DNA of 64,000 nt from Fennellomyces sp. T-0311 (taxonomy: Eukaryota > Mucoromycota > Mucoromycetes > Mucorales > Lichtheimiaceae): NCBI GenBank assembly GCA_025266875.1, contig JALLLT010000004.1:1364001-1428000 (forward strand), read 5' to 3'. The translations under genes and the position numbers were made by a program. This document shows, in pieces, positions 23,901 to 36,545 of this stretch; the first letter of the stretch is position 1; the number at the start of each line of letters is the position of its first letter. Below the pieces are notes generated by a model. That model was not told the origin of the DNA, did not search any database, and saw only the letters and a program-made list of their open reading frames with translations.

Positions 23901-24323
23901 CCACTGGCGGTTACCAAGCGTATGCAAAGAACGGTTTAGCCATCCACTTGATGCCTGCAAGAGACCGCAGCAATGCTGCCGTCATCAATATACAAGTACT
24001 GTTCAACAACTGTGGCGATGGTGAGATTTCGGCGCTGCAGTTCCAGGCAGCTGTACCAAGAAGCCAGAAGCTGCAAATGGCACCAGCGAGTAGCTCGAGT
24101 GTTAATCCTGGAGCAACTGAGAAGCAGTTAATGCGTATCCACAATCCTCAACAGGTAAGAGAAGCATAGTTTTTTTTTACTATTTACAGAATGGGCCGAT
24201 TTACATATCCTTTTATAGACGGCGGTGAAACTACGGCTACGTATTTCATATGTGCTGTCAAGCACTGGACAAAAAGTAGACGATGTAGCAGAATACGGTC
24301 CTTTCCCTGAAAACGCTTTCTAA
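20994..24323 (+). CDS. APL4: AP-1 complex subunit gamma (gamma-adaptin)
   Basis: Eleven exons: 20994-21057, 21156-21456, 21508-21649, 21711-21884, 21946-22277, 22338-22770, 22825-22920, 22979-23294, 23350-23393, 23450-24154 and 24219-24323, giving 903 residues. The N-terminal trunk has [38 protein letters not shown] and [13 protein letters not shown], all hallmarks of the adaptin trunk. The hinge is Ser/Pro-rich and carries clathrin-box-like [17 protein letters not shown] and ALMDLLGG motifs. The C-terminal ear ends with [12 protein letters not shown]. The subunit recruits clathrin at the trans-Golgi and endosomes. Symbol by analogy to yeast. Confidence 0.93.
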
Positions 24324-24805
24324 TTTGTTATATCTACGCCTCTCATAAACTTCGCTATTCCCCACCCTTCCTTCGTCGTAAAGCAAATGTATCATTAACT
24401 TAAACCCCTTTTTTTGAACTTACGTTCCCATTCGTTTGATCTCACGCTACGCCCTAATTCAGCGTTTGGAACATCACTGTGCAACGAGTCATAAGATCCA
24501 CTCTAAAACCTTTGTCAGACCTTGTGCCTGCTTTGCGCCACCCAAAAAAGAAGCGTCGTATGCTGCGCCGACTTTCACGCTTCTCTTTTAGTTGTTCTTT
24601 CACCATGTCCTTCTTGGCTGCCACGTAACATGTTACAGGTTCAAGATAAATTCAACGGTACTATATCTAGACGAAAATCTGCAGCCACGTTACGGCCAGC
24701 GACACCTGCAAGTTTTTTTCTCCACTTATCGCTCTGCTGCATTGAACCTAATAATGATCTGTCTGCTTGTAGAGACAGCGTCGAATATCCGGGTCGCTCA
24801 TACCT
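24324..24805. other. Intergenic region before the Rho GEF gene
   Basis: 480 bp; probably the 3' UTR of AP-1 gamma plus the promoter of the next gene, though an undetected upstream exon of the Rho GEF could lie here. Confidence 0.5.
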
Positions 24806-27800
24806 ATGAACGGTCTGCGCACGACTCAACAACCCTGCCCATCGCCCCCACCACCAGCTCCTCCCTCCGATTATTTTTCCGAAATCCCCAAGCAGGACTA
24901 CATTAGCGCGTACCAACCCCCACGTAGTGCCGCCGTTGAGTACACACTATCCACCACCAATACACCGCTCTATGACGAGCAAGACTACCTTGAAATTGAC
25001 CCTGGCTCGTACAGCTTTCTCTCAGCTCTCTCGGAAGCTTTCGTCCAGCAACTTGGGAATCAAGAGATATTTACGGGTGAAGAAGCGGCTGTAGGCATAT
25101 CTTGTGAGAAATAAGGTAGAGACATTAATCAATTCTTATAGCATGCTTTGCATCGTGTTTTGGCTTTCGCTCATTATCCCGAGTACCAAAGCATTCTGGT
25201 AGCGAATGCGCTGATGCATTGTAAACCCAACGTCTTGTTTCAACCTGAAGAGCATTACGGCAATCCACCACGAAAAGATGTAAAGTTTAAGCCGGCCTGG
25301 AATCAAAAGTACATGTTAAGACGCGATGCTCTTGGAGAAAAAACAAAGCCTGTGGGTGTTTTGTTCACGTTGACGCGATGTTATGCGCCAACTTGTGAAC
25401 CGGGCAATCAAACTTGCTACTCTGTGCGGTGCCCGAACCGATCTAACAATGCATTAAATGAAATTCTGGTAAGTTCGTAAAGAATAAAAAAAAAAGCTCG
25501 CTAGTAACAGCATGCTTCCTTAGCCCACAGGTTCCACTTCGTCAGATGTTCAATTACTGTTGCACGATAATGTTCAAATCGTAACGTGATAACCAGCGTG
25601 GATGGAATATGCAGGCTCACAGAAGAATTTTATTTAGGATGCGGAATCGTCCATTATTGTGGTTCCACGCCAAGATAGTAGCAGCAGTAGCGAAGAGCTA
25701 TCGCACAATGAAGCAGCACGACAACGTGCTATTGTCGAACTTATTCGGTCACATCGATCATTTTGTAATATACTCAATATATTGGATGAGGTAACCTTGA
25801 TAAAATTGCTGATTTGTGAAAACAAAATGCTCAGCAATTTATTCCAGGTGATTGTAAGCGCCATTCGGACGGCAGAGGAAATCGGCCCAGCTAGTCGACG
25901 ATCGAGTCTCATAGCCAATGTGTTCACCAACTATGAAGAACTGCGCCTAATAAGTCAGTCATTGCTGAACGAAATGCAAGACCGCCGTAGACAGTATCAA
26001 CAGGGCTATATTCCGCAGATCGCTGATATTCTGCAGCGTCATCTTTTGCGCATGTCTAATCCACTTGTTCAGTACTTGTCCAATATACCCTTAGCAGAAT
26101 ACATTATCAAGCGGGAACGAAGCACCAACAAGGAATTCGATCATGTGTTGGAACGTACCAAACATCACGAAAAGATCGCCCGTTCGCCCATCACAGCCAT
26201 CCAATATTACTATTTAGCACCTAGAATACAGTTACCACGTTATCTCAGTCATCTGCTCGGCATTCGTGCACACACACCACCCTCACATCCAGACTATACC
26301 TTACTACGCGATTGCCAAGACATTATCGGGTGGATCGAGCGCAGCTGTGGCAAAAAGTCGAACAACACGCAGGGACGCATGGAAGTTTTACAATTGGCGG
26401 ATTTGCTCTTGGTGAAACCTAATGTGGACCTGAAACTGATGGAACCCGAACGCCGCCTATTATACCAAGGGAAACTACGACGGTCCGGCCAAATACGGAA
26501 GAAGACGATCCATATCTTTGTTTTTGATCATTTGGTGCTGTTCACAAAGCGTGACGACAAACTATTGGGCGGGAAATACGAGATTTGGGACAGGCCAATT
26601 CCATTGCCTATGTTGTATATTTCGGAAAGCAAAACCAACTGTATCAGCGAACCTCCTGTTTCTGTCACGCAGCGACATAATGGATTTGCGTCGCTATTTC
26701 ACAACCCAGGTGGTCGCCTCGGTCAAGCATTGGTGTTTGAGCACTTGGGAAGACCTAGTCAAAAGGTTCGGGAGTTTTCCTGTGAACTAGAAGAAAAAAA
26801 GCGGTGTTTAGCAGCGATCGATGCAGCCAGAAGTCACGAGAATCATAAAAGCGACGTGTTCCACATCGATGTGTTCAGTCGCTCAACGTTTCTTACTTTT
26901 CGTTCGACAAGAGATCGTGGCTACGACCAAGTTCTTTGCTCAGTGCCGCTTAGTAAGCATTACAAAATAAGTTGTCGTTTCTCAAAGCAATGATACTGAC
27001 GACAAATTAGTAGGGACCGAAGAAGACACTATACTTGTGTCAACAGACAAGGGCGTGTATCTAATGCGTAGAAACGAAATTATTGGCAAGAAGCTGACGT
27101 TGACGAGAAACGGGAAAGTTATTAAATTGGCTGTAATGCCAAAAGTACGCTTGCTGTTGGCACTAACAGGTAATACCACTTGGTTTTATTTTATCTGTGC
27201 TGATCCAAGCTTTCTATACAGATAAACACTTCTTGATGGCTTATACGCTCGAATCTATTATGGATTCTATTAGAATGTCTGATGGGCTGGATCCCCCGAG
27301 ATGCTTCTGTATCAACGACGGCGTCTCGCTCTTCCAAGTCGGATCTACTCGACAATACAAAGATTTATTAATATACAAACGGCACATACCAGGACACGGC
27401 GATGAAATAATGGGTGTTCGACCCAAGTCCGAGCTTTATAACGAAACTACTCGACAGAAATTTATGCTGACTAGCCCACCGATGTTTAATGGCCGTAGAC
27501 TTCAAATTGCTCGTCTGTTTGAGCGAGTACATCTGGTATAGTAATAGTCATGAAAGCTGTCAGAGCTATACTTACCATTGCTAATTTTGTCAGAGAAATT
27601 TTGAAGCGAAAGGCGTCTGTCGGATCCAGTTTTGTGGTGACGACAATGTCGCGCTGGTTTGCATGAACAATTTCCGATTCCTGTCATTTGATAGTCAAGA
27701 GCCGTACGAAAGTCGCTCATCAGCAGCAATTCCGAATAAACGCGGGCGCAATGAGGAGGTTACGGAGGCTCGGACTGCATTCAATCTAACCCCAAAGCAG

Positions 27801-28194
27801 ACACTTATATGCTGTAACCGATATTGCTTCTTGATTGATGAGGAGAGAAACCCAATTTCTTCGGGCGGGCAACGATACCTATTCAAATGGGAAAGTGAAC
27901 CTGAGCAGATCGTACGGTACCATGATCATGTTATTGGCTTTTCCAAGCACTTTATTGAATTTCGCAGCATATTATCGGTACGTCTTTTCATCACTTGGTA
28001 CTTGCGACGAAAGCGATCCGCTGAGGGTACATTATATTATGTAGGGAGAGCTTGTTCAATTATTTTCGGCGGATTCATGCCGTTTGATTTTTGAGGGGAC
28101 CATTGATGGTGAGCCGGTGATTCATGGATGTTATGTAAAAGCCCGGTCATCGGATAGACAACAGCTTTTTGAGTTGAAGCTGCGTAATACATAG
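24806..28194 (+). CDS. Rho1 guanine-nucleotide exchange factor (Rom2/Rgf type)
   Basis: Eight exons: 24806-25090, 25142-25468, 25524-25580, 25638-26952, 27011-27169, 27222-27535, 27594-27977 and 28045-28194, giving 996 residues. Order: Pro-rich N-terminus; DEP-like domain (IFTGEEAAHALHRVLAFAHYP); DH domain (QRAIVELIRSHRSFCNIL ... ITAIQYYYLAPRIQLPRY); PH domain (YQGKLRRSG ... IFVFDHLVLFTKRD); and citron-homology CNH domain (VGTEEDTILVSTDKGVYLM ... FIEFRSIL, GELVQLFS). This order is that of fungal Rho1 exchange factors driving cell-wall synthesis. The true N-terminus may be longer, as homologs often have extended disordered starts. No breaks are seen. Confidence 0.88.
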
Positions 28195-28509
28195 ATCACC
28201 ACGCTCTATATCAGCGCATAATTACCAGTGCAATAAATTGGTTCAGCACATCTTTCTTACCTCTCCAAATAAATTAGCCTCCTATGTCTAATGGCAATAT
28301 TCCTGTATTCCTGGCATAGTAATGGCGTTTGCTGCGGCTGTAGCGTATTAAACTCGGCAACATCAGCCTGATCTTCTGTGTTACATTCGCATTTGTCAAC
28401 TGGCGGTGTGTGAAGCTCAGTAACCGTAAATGGTAAGCCAGCCGGCACAATGGGATAAAGGAGCGAATCCGGTCGATCAACCTTCTTGCTCCGTTACATC
28501 TGCGCAAAA

Positions 28510-30638
28510 ATGTACCCATATTCTGGACAGCAACCACCCCCACCGCAATACGGTGCCTATCCTCCTCAGCGCCCTGGTGCCTACCCCCCTCCGCCTGGAC
28601 AAGGCGGCTACCCTCCACCACAACCACAATATGGTGCCTACCCTTCCGCACCAGGGCAAGGCGGTTATCCTCCTCCACCTGGTCAAGGTGGTTACCCACC
28701 AGCACCACAGCAAAGTTACCCACCACCTCCACCTACTGGGTCATATCCTGGACCGCAATCGTCCTATCCTTCACCTCAAGGGGTAATGTCAATGCTTACT
28801 CATTTTCCTTTCACCTGAAAAAGTTTGACACGTTTCCCATTAGTATACACCTCCAACAGCAACGCCGCCTAATTACAGACCTTACCCGGGCAATGACCGT
28901 ATTCAGCCTCCTGCCTATCAAGGTAATCTCAACAATAATGTTACGATGAAATGGAATTGAAATTGTGGTGTGTTCAGGTCAAGATCCAGTGTTCAGACCA
29001 ACCGATCAGGCGGTCAACTACCCTCAGCCCCCTCATTCCGGCCACAATAACCAACAGAGCCCAGGTAACGCTTTTTTCAATTGTGTCTTTAACTTGCGTA
29101 CTTTTGTACTAAGTGTGGCGCATAATACCAGTGCCGTATGCACAGTCGCCAAGCGGCAGCATGGGCAACTTTGTGATGCATGTCAACCCGTCCATGAAAA
29201 ACCAGCCTCCTCCAAACTTCCAGCTTTCGAACTGTAACGTATATCGGTAGCAAACTCAACGGGTCTCAATGCTCATGGATATGTGTAGGCCAAGGAAGAA
29301 AGCGTGCCTTGTTAATTGGTATCAATTACTTCAGGAGTCCAAATGAACTCAAAGGTAAGTACTGGCCTCGTTCGTAAGCAGTGTGAAGTTCAACGTTATC
29401 GCAGGTTGCATCAACGACGTTCGCAATCTGAAGGACTTTTTGATGACTCTATACAACTTCCGTCAGGTATAAACTTATGATCACTCTCGCACTGGGATCG
29501 GTTTGCTGATTGCTGGAGTATAGGAGGACATGGTGATTTTGACGGACGATCAATCGGATCCACGCTTTGTTCCAACGAGAGTCAACATGCTTTCTGCCAT
29601 GGAATGGCTTGTGCGGGATGCACGGCCAAACGACTCGTGAGTGACATGCATAACGAATGGATCATGTGTCGCTTTATTAACCAGTTTCCTGTTTAGGTTC
29701 TTTTTCCATTTCAGTGGTCATGGTGGCAGAGTAACGTATCACAGACGCCAATTGCTTGCGCATCATGCTAACGTGCATGCAATAGGTTAAGGACACAAAT
29801 GGCGATGAAGATGATGGCTGGGAGTAAGTGTGCAGAGCACGCAATTTTGAATACAGAGGGCTTACACATCCTAGCGAAACAATATACCCTGTGGACCATC
29901 AAATGTATCCCGGTAAAACGGGCCAGATTGTTGACGACGTAAGGAAAAAAATGATTGGACTGGTGTCAGAGGATCTGAAAAGGAAATCGATAGGTGATGC
30001 ACGACATCATGGTCCGGCGGTTGCCACCTGGCTGTCGCTTGACAGCTATTTTCGATAGCTGTCATTCTGGAACAGCGCTTGATCTTCCTTATGTCTATTC
30101 AACCCAGGGCACGTTGAAGGAAGCCAACATCTTCAAAGATGCAGGTTCAGGCTTGATGAATGCGGGCATGGCCTATGCTAGTGGAAACGTCGGCGGAGCA
30201 CTTTCAAGTGTCATGTCAGTCGGCAGTAGGTTGCTGAACGGCAAGAAAACCGATGATCGCATCAAACAATTCAAGAGGTACAAGGCCTTTTAGCGGGGGC
30301 ACTATAGGAGCATTTACTAAATGATGCTTTTTTAATAGCTCTGCCGCTGATGTGATCATGTTCTCAGGCTGTAAGGATGAACAGACTTCAGCAGATGCCT
30401 TTGAAGCAGGTAGAAGTACAGGTGCAATGAGTCATGCGTTTACTAGTAAGTCGCTCTTTATCCACGATACTATGGGCGAAACTGACTGGGCTGTATAGCT
30501 GCATTGAGAGCGAACCCACGACAGTCCTACCTTCAGTTGCTCAACTCTGTTCGCCAGATCTTGCGTGAAAAGTATTCCCAGCGTCCTCAGCTTTCTAGCT
30601 CCCATCCGATTGATGTCAACCTACTGTTTATTTGTTAA
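28510..30638 (+). CDS. MCA1: Metacaspase (type I)
   Basis: Thirteen exons: 28510-28782, 28844-28922, 28978-29064, 29132-29233, 29289-29354, 29405-29466, 29524-29636, 29697-29730, 29786-29823, 29875-29938, 29994-30277, 30339-30445 and 30499-30638, giving 482 residues. The prodomain is a [17 protein letters not shown] repeat, starting MYPYSGQQ. The peptidase C14 part begins [13 protein letters not shown]. Catalytic His269 is in FHFSGHGGR and Cys329 in [17 protein letters not shown]. Type I metacaspases cleave after Arg/Lys, are calcium-activated, and act in proteostasis and death-related responses. All family blocks are intact. Symbol by analogy to yeast. Confidence 0.94.
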
Positions 30639-31474
30639 ATAAAGTACTAGTTGCGTATCAGATGCCAATTGACCACGTGAAGACATGAATATTGTTTTAC
30701 CGACTTGTAATACATGGGTGTGATAATGAGATTTATACTGTAGTAGGTGCGTACAGTGTCTCTGTCAATTGTTCTGCTTAAGATTATGTCAGACATTGCA
30801 TGACTCGCAAAACCATGTATTTACTCTCGGTGTAATATGACAGAAGTCAACAGAAAAAGCTTATGTATTAGCATTAAATGCGCAATAGTAAAACGAGAAT
30901 ATATTTATTCTCGTTGAAAGCAGATAGCGTGAAGCTTTTACCCATCCTATCGGTTAAAGATATACACGAGTATGGAGAACAGCAAACCCGTGGATGCTGT
31001 TGTGACACCTATCAGAAAAGACGATAGTGGCGCACCATAATTTTTTTGTATTAAATTTCTTTTTATTTGGTGGCGTATGCCCGAGTGGCGCACAATAATG
31101 CTCAGTCAGCTGTGTAAAATTCGTCAAAAGAAGATCATTATATAAAGCATATTAAGCGATATGCAAACGAAGAGTGAGCGCTAGCAAAAGTATGGTAGAA
31201 CTTGGTAATAACAACTTGGTACTCTATAATAAGCTGAGCAGCTGTATGATCGCCATTTGGTCTGAATCTATCATTATATAAAAATTATACTTTAGCAAAT
31301 ATAAAGCTTAAAATTCATGACGTGCAATAATAATGGGCGCTGAGCCATATGTGCCCCAAAAATAGCCGGCTGATCGTGCGAGACTCGCAGGTACACTCGT
31401 ATAATCCAAAATTTTGCTTTAAAGAATGACCCAACAATTTCCATTGCTCTATGTCATTTAACTTTTTTAGAAAA
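30639..31474. other. Intergenic region, nothing recognised
   Basis: AT-rich 0.8 kb between the metacaspase gene and a pseudogene. No supported gene; no tRNA. Confidence 0.55.
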
Positions 31475-32508
31475 AAAAGTATGCAGCCTGAAATACCTCA
31501 TGCCATTGTTGCTGGATTTCCTGGACTGTCAGTCATCGTACCTTAACCCCAGGACGAACCTGTGCAGTATATGCTTGGTCGTGTCACGAACAAGCTTTCT
31601 CCTACTACGTATGGCGATATTAAGATCACAGAACACTCCACGTTGATGGAATTGAGATTGATGATTATACAAAAACCATGAAATACTATAAGTTATTCGG
31701 AGGAATGGTTACATGCAAAAGTGGTCATGAAGTACGAAATGACACACCGTATTAGTTTTTCTGTCAAGGCAAAACAGCCACAGGCGTGCGGTAGGCAAAT
31801 CAGAAAGGCAAGGAAAGCTGAATCGTACAAGAAATTTATCAAGATACCCAAGCTATTTACGATGGTGGTCCAAGGACGGCATTGACGACAAGAAAATCCA
31901 TAGGTAGAGGAGGTTGTCAAGCTAATACCAAGGATCCATGTTAGCACTGATACTGGTGGAAGTATCGAGATTGACATCCAAGATAATGAAACAGTGGAAC
32001 AATTAGAAGTTAAGCTTTTGAATAAGACTCTGTATGACACACTATCAATGGAACATCTACCTCTTTTTCAATGGGTAGATGTTGAAAACAAACACCCTCT
32101 TGGTTATTGCAATATCAAACCTGATGGTAGCATCCATTGCCCATTAGTCGACATTATCTCTATAAAATACCACCAATAGCCACTTTGGTATACATCAATC
32201 CACTAAACGGCAAAACATGTCTCTATCTCATTGAAATGAGTCAGACTATTCTCGAATTGAAGCGCGATATCCAAGAGAAACAAAATATTCCTTCAAAGCA
32301 AGCAGCTCACGAACACCAAGACATTACAGGATTATGGACTCAAAATGACAGTACCCTCAATCTCATGGTTCATCTTCATGGCGACAGCGCTGAGCCAATA
32401 TATAATGGGATTTGCGGACATGCAGATAAAACAGGGCGTCGCACAATAGTTTTGGGCAAGAAAGTGGCACGGCCAGGACTCACAGTCGCTTCTGGAATCA
32501 ATATTTAG
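31475..32508 (+). pseudogene. Truncated ubiquitin-like fusion gene relic (second dispersed copy)
   Basis: Opposite strand to the intact gene at 8909-10408. The start resembles its N-terminus: IPHAIVAGFPGLSVIVP, an in-frame stop, then DEPVQYMLGRVTNKL. Pieces of the second ubiquitin-like domain (VSTDTGGSIEIDIQDNETVEQLE) and the third (KRDIQEKQNIPSKQA) follow, out of frame with one another. The Cys-rich module and RING are absent; similarity stops at about 32505. Stops and frame changes mean it is not a functional gene. Confidence 0.65.
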
Positions 32509-33807
32509 CTATGTTTATCATTTATAGGGTATTTTTTTATTGAGGGTAACTATAACAGACGTCGCTGCCTTAACCAGAGATATCTCCTAGCTTAATTGAC
32601 CGTTGCTCATTAGCGACTATATGTTATCGTTTATAGTGTGGGCGCAGCATGGGCGAGCAATTTTGGCTCAAAATAGGTGTGGATTATATATTAGTAACGT
32701 CTCACTGGCTTTACATGTTTATATCAATAGCTTTCGCACACAACTTGATTGAATTGAGTGTAAGCATATCAGCGAGTTTATGGACAGTAGACAGACATGT
32801 TTTCCTTGCATACCTGGTATATGGTAAATGTGGGTATGCAAAAAAAAAAAATCATAGCGTCGCCCGCAAAATATCAAGTGAAAACTGTAGTAACTTCCGC
32901 GTGTGCGCAACAAAAGAAACATTAGACGGAACAAATACTTTCTTACAACTCGCTGTTACCATACGAATTGTTACCATCATGGCTACTCCGCCATTGCTGA
33001 TACTGGCTGCCATAGTATCTTCGACACATATGCATGAAAGTCTTCGCGATCTATGTATTGATAATAACAACTATCATTTTTTTGCGTTTCTCATTCCATT
33101 CGAACAATTGATGCATAAGGTTGGAGTTAGTAGGTTTTTTTTACGGTCCAACAATATTTGGAGAAAATCAAAACACAACACTATATTCACACAAGACCAT
33201 CCCGCTTATACAGTGTGGCAGCATCACGAGGATACGTTTCCATATCAAATTGTAGTTATTTGTAACATGTATAAACTGCTTACAAACTTTACGTAGAAAG
33301 GTGGGTATACCTATGTCTACTTCCGTGTAAGCAATGTCCAAGCCCCGCACATACAAACAACCCCTATATTTTAGCCAAATAAAGGACATCATCACATTCA
33401 TCTGAAGCTGTCCTTCTGCGGATCTCAAATATAACATTTGGGTCGTCATAAAATCACTAACATACTAATGGAAATTTAAAGTGAGTATACGAAATGTAAG
33501 ACAGCTCTAAGCCTACAGGCTGAGCAAAGTAGTAATTACTGGTTTTCTCGGACACATACCAAAATATTGTTATTTACACGGAAGGTAGTCGATGTATAAT
33601 TGGTTATTTTATAGTATTGTATGTACCTATTACTATTATTATATCAGTTTTCTGATAAGTTTTCTTAAAAGCCTCCTTGAGTGGATGGTACTTCGCAATG
33701 TTTTCTAAGCCGAACAATTGTGTCACAGTAATCATCTGAGGTAACACAAACGTTAGTAATGTAAGGTTGGCTGAACCTGGTTGGTATTTCGCCCTTCTTT
33801 TCCACTT
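32509..33807. other. Intergenic region with an unsupported 215-codon frame
   Basis: AT-rich sequence. An open frame at 32649-33296 (+) has no recognisable domain, no family resemblance and biased, low-complexity-like content; it may be chance. Confidence 0.45.
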
Positions 33808-34915
33808 ATGCCTGACTTTCAGAAATCAACACAGACCCACTATCTTGGAAAACATGGGAGGAAGACAATCTATGTCGGGAATGTAGATTCCGTATGCTTT
33901 TGATAATCTCAAGCACACTTGCAACAGCTAAAGGAAGGTCTAATAGGAATTTCTGGCGTATCATGGCCATCCACAGGTACCCAACAAAGCAAATTTTGAG
34001 ATTCACGTGTTTACTCTTTTTTTTTTCTCGTATCCAGGGCGGTAAATGTTTGCCACAAGAAAAGCACGAGCATATGTGACGTAAGAACAACGATATTGAC
34101 ATCTTAAACAGGCTATGTAGCTGCCATCCTTGTGGACGCCATACTTCAATTTGCATCAAGTCATCGGGTTGTGGCGCTCAATGCGTTTTTCTTTAAGCCG
34201 TCCGTTCCAGGTCCATGTGTGGTCGAATTGGAAGAATTGAAAACCAGTGACCGTGGCTATTGTGTTACACAAGCTGTACTTAAGCAGCTCCGCACGCCGG
34301 CGCCGTTGACAACCATTGCAGAATACGATCCCGCCCTTTATATTGCCAAATTACATACGGTGATCACTACAACAAAGAAAGAAGGAGGATACACGTACAT
34401 TGGAATTGACAATCAGCCCAGCGCGCCGGCGTTTGACAGCATGAAAGCCTCACCAATACATATAATGCGTGGCGGTGACAAAGTACTCGCAATGTACGAG
34501 AATTTGGATTACAGTAACACGGGAGAAGTATTGAATGCTTTCGAATGGCCCAGTGGCGAATCAATTGATGCCAAGTCGCTTGTTTGTTTTGGTGATATAT
34601 CCAGCGTACCAAAGCCGCTTGCACGTAACGAGGATATCATTCATATGCCAAGACTGACTCTTCAGTTTGAGATCTCATTCCGTGAGCCCCCCACAAAACC
34701 TGTCAAGCGCGTACTAGCCAAAGTCATTATGAGCGACATCATTGGATCTAACCTCGATGCAGATGGATGGCTGTTTGATCAGGATGGATATCTCCTTGCT
34801 ACGGCACGGTAAGTATTCCCTGTCTCTCCTTTAAATCATGACTGGCTGACACTTCCTCATTAGGCATCACATTACATTTGCAGACGACAAAATACCCAAG
34901 AAATCAAATTTGTGA
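33808..34915 (+). CDS. Thioesterase-fold (hotdog) protein
   Basis: Four exons: 33808-33891, 33928-33976, 34112-34808 and 34864-34915, giving 293 residues. The N-terminus HYLGKHGRKTIYVGNVDS and the helix GYVAAILVDAIL resemble the start and central helix of TesB/4HBT_3-type double-hotdog proteins. The C-terminal strand DGWLFDQDGYLLATAR HHITF is also typical. These enzymes hydrolyse acyl-CoA thioesters; the exact substrate is unknown. The first intron is only 36 nt, yet joins two blocks in frame, and the aligned paralog at 35448 has the same block lengths. No targeting signal is obvious. Confidence 0.68.
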
Positions 34916-35447
34916 AGGATATATCTAGACCAAAACTTACATAGCCCTTCATGGCCTTAATTATCTTTCTCTATTTGTAAGGTGCTTCAGATTAGTCTGC
35001 TGAACAAAAAAAGTTTGTATAATAAAGGAAACATTGTACTCACCAGTTTTCGTACAGTGCGGGTGATCCAATATGCACATATCCGGACATATAATTATAT
35101 ACGCCTCACCCGTTCTCACACCCAAGTTATTCCTTTCATGAACAATTCGTATATAAGTAGTTACATATGCATCTTCTCGAAGATCCAATACGCCAGGTTT
35201 AATATCTTGGTACCTAATTGCTAATGCAGTAAGCCCAAAATGAAACTAGAATAGATAACTTTACTGCAAAAAAAAAAAAAAATTAGGCTATTATCGGGTA
35301 GTTCATATTGTAATCGAGGTGCACGATCTTTTATGTATGGCATTAAAGTATGGGCCAGTACCATACTGACCTTGTAAGTTAAAAGCGATACTACAGACGG
35401 GCTTTATTTTTTAATCTCTATTTGCCATCTTCCCTAACCTTTTCCAT
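34916..35447. other. Intergenic region, nothing recognised
   Basis: 530 bp between the two thioesterase-fold copies. It contains an A15 run around 35268-35283. Confidence 0.5.
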
Positions 35448-36545
35448 ATGTCTAACTTTCGAGAAGCATCACACGTTCATTATATTGGGAGATACAGAAC
35501 AAAATTCATTTTTGTGGGAAATGTGGAATCTGTAATGCTTAAATAGTCAGTACTTGTTGTAGCGAATGAACTTATAAACAAAGTAGGATTTTTGCATGCT
35601 ATATCAGAATCCCCAGGTATTATTTTATTGAGTATACTTGTCGCCCGCAACATACACTTACTATCACACGTTACCATATTCCTAGGGTGGTATGCACATA
35701 CGATCAATATTACTACATATTCCCTATTAATTGTATATACTATAGGCTACTTGAATGCAATGCTTATTGACGCCACCCTTCAGCACTTACCTCATCATCA
35801 TATCACTGCGTTTAATAGTTTTTACTTGACATGGAGTACCATCGGTACATGTGTCATCGAACTAGAAATGATCAAATCTAGCCAAGAAGGTTATTCTGTC
35901 GCTCAAGCTGTTCTCAAGCAGCTACCCAATCCTACAAATCTGGCAACAATAGAAACGTACAATCCATCGACGTATATCAGCAAGCTTCATATGCTTATCA
36001 CGACTACCAACAAAACTGATGGATTTACCAGTGCACCTTTTAATAACCAACCAAGTCCTCCGATATTTAGCAATATGGAACGAAGTCAAGTTGGTCTTGC
36101 AGGAGGTCACAAACTGCTAAAAGCATACGAGAATGTAAAACACAGCGGTACTGGAGAAGTATGGCATGCATTTGAATGGACCAATGGCGACACAATCGAT
36201 GCAAAGAGCATCGCATGCTTTGCTGATATCAACGCACACCCCGAACCATATGTCAGCAGACTCAGGCATACCGTTTTTGCATCGCTACGGTTCGAATTCG
36301 CCTTTTTCCCGCCCCCTCAAAATCCTACACAGCGTCTTCTAATCAAGGATATGGTACGCAATGTTTTGAATGGACTCTTGACCATAGATATGTGGATATT
36401 TGATCAGGACGAATATCTGTTAGCTACAGCAGTGTGAGTGACTATAATATGCTTTTTACTTTTGTAACAAATTGTCTTACTCGATATTTTTAGACATTTC
36501 GTTGTTGTGTCTCCTAGAACCAAGAATGCAGAGTCGCATTTATAG
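35448..36545 (+). pseudogene. Thioesterase-fold paralog with lost 3' splice site
   Basis: Parallels the upstream paralog block for block: first exon 35448-35531 (28 codons, MSNFREASHVHYIGRY), second block ending at 35616, main exon 35746-36433 and last exon 36494-36545 (52 nt, as in the paralog). From the first splice donor to the shared GGA codon both copies are 57 nt long, but the CAG acceptor of the paralog corresponds to AAT here. Without splicing, the frame meets a TAG. The body (GYLNAMLIDATL, DMWIFDQDEYLLATAV) is open. It may be a recent pseudogene, or it may use another acceptor or a downstream start. Confidence 0.6.

Noticed and set aside
25081..25120. Read-through version of the first Rho GEF exon ending at a stop
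   Set aside because: The donor at 25091 joins FTGEEAA to HALHRVLAF in phase and restores a DEP-like domain, so the stop is intronic.
31060..31110. GGCGTATGCCCGAGTGGCGC resembling part of a tRNA
   Set aside because: No acceptor stem or T-arm found at the right distance.
32649..33296. Open frame of 215 codons on the plus strand
   Set aside because: No domain, motif or family resemblance; AT-rich composition with irregular residue use; no splice partners. Kept only as a note under the intergenic region.
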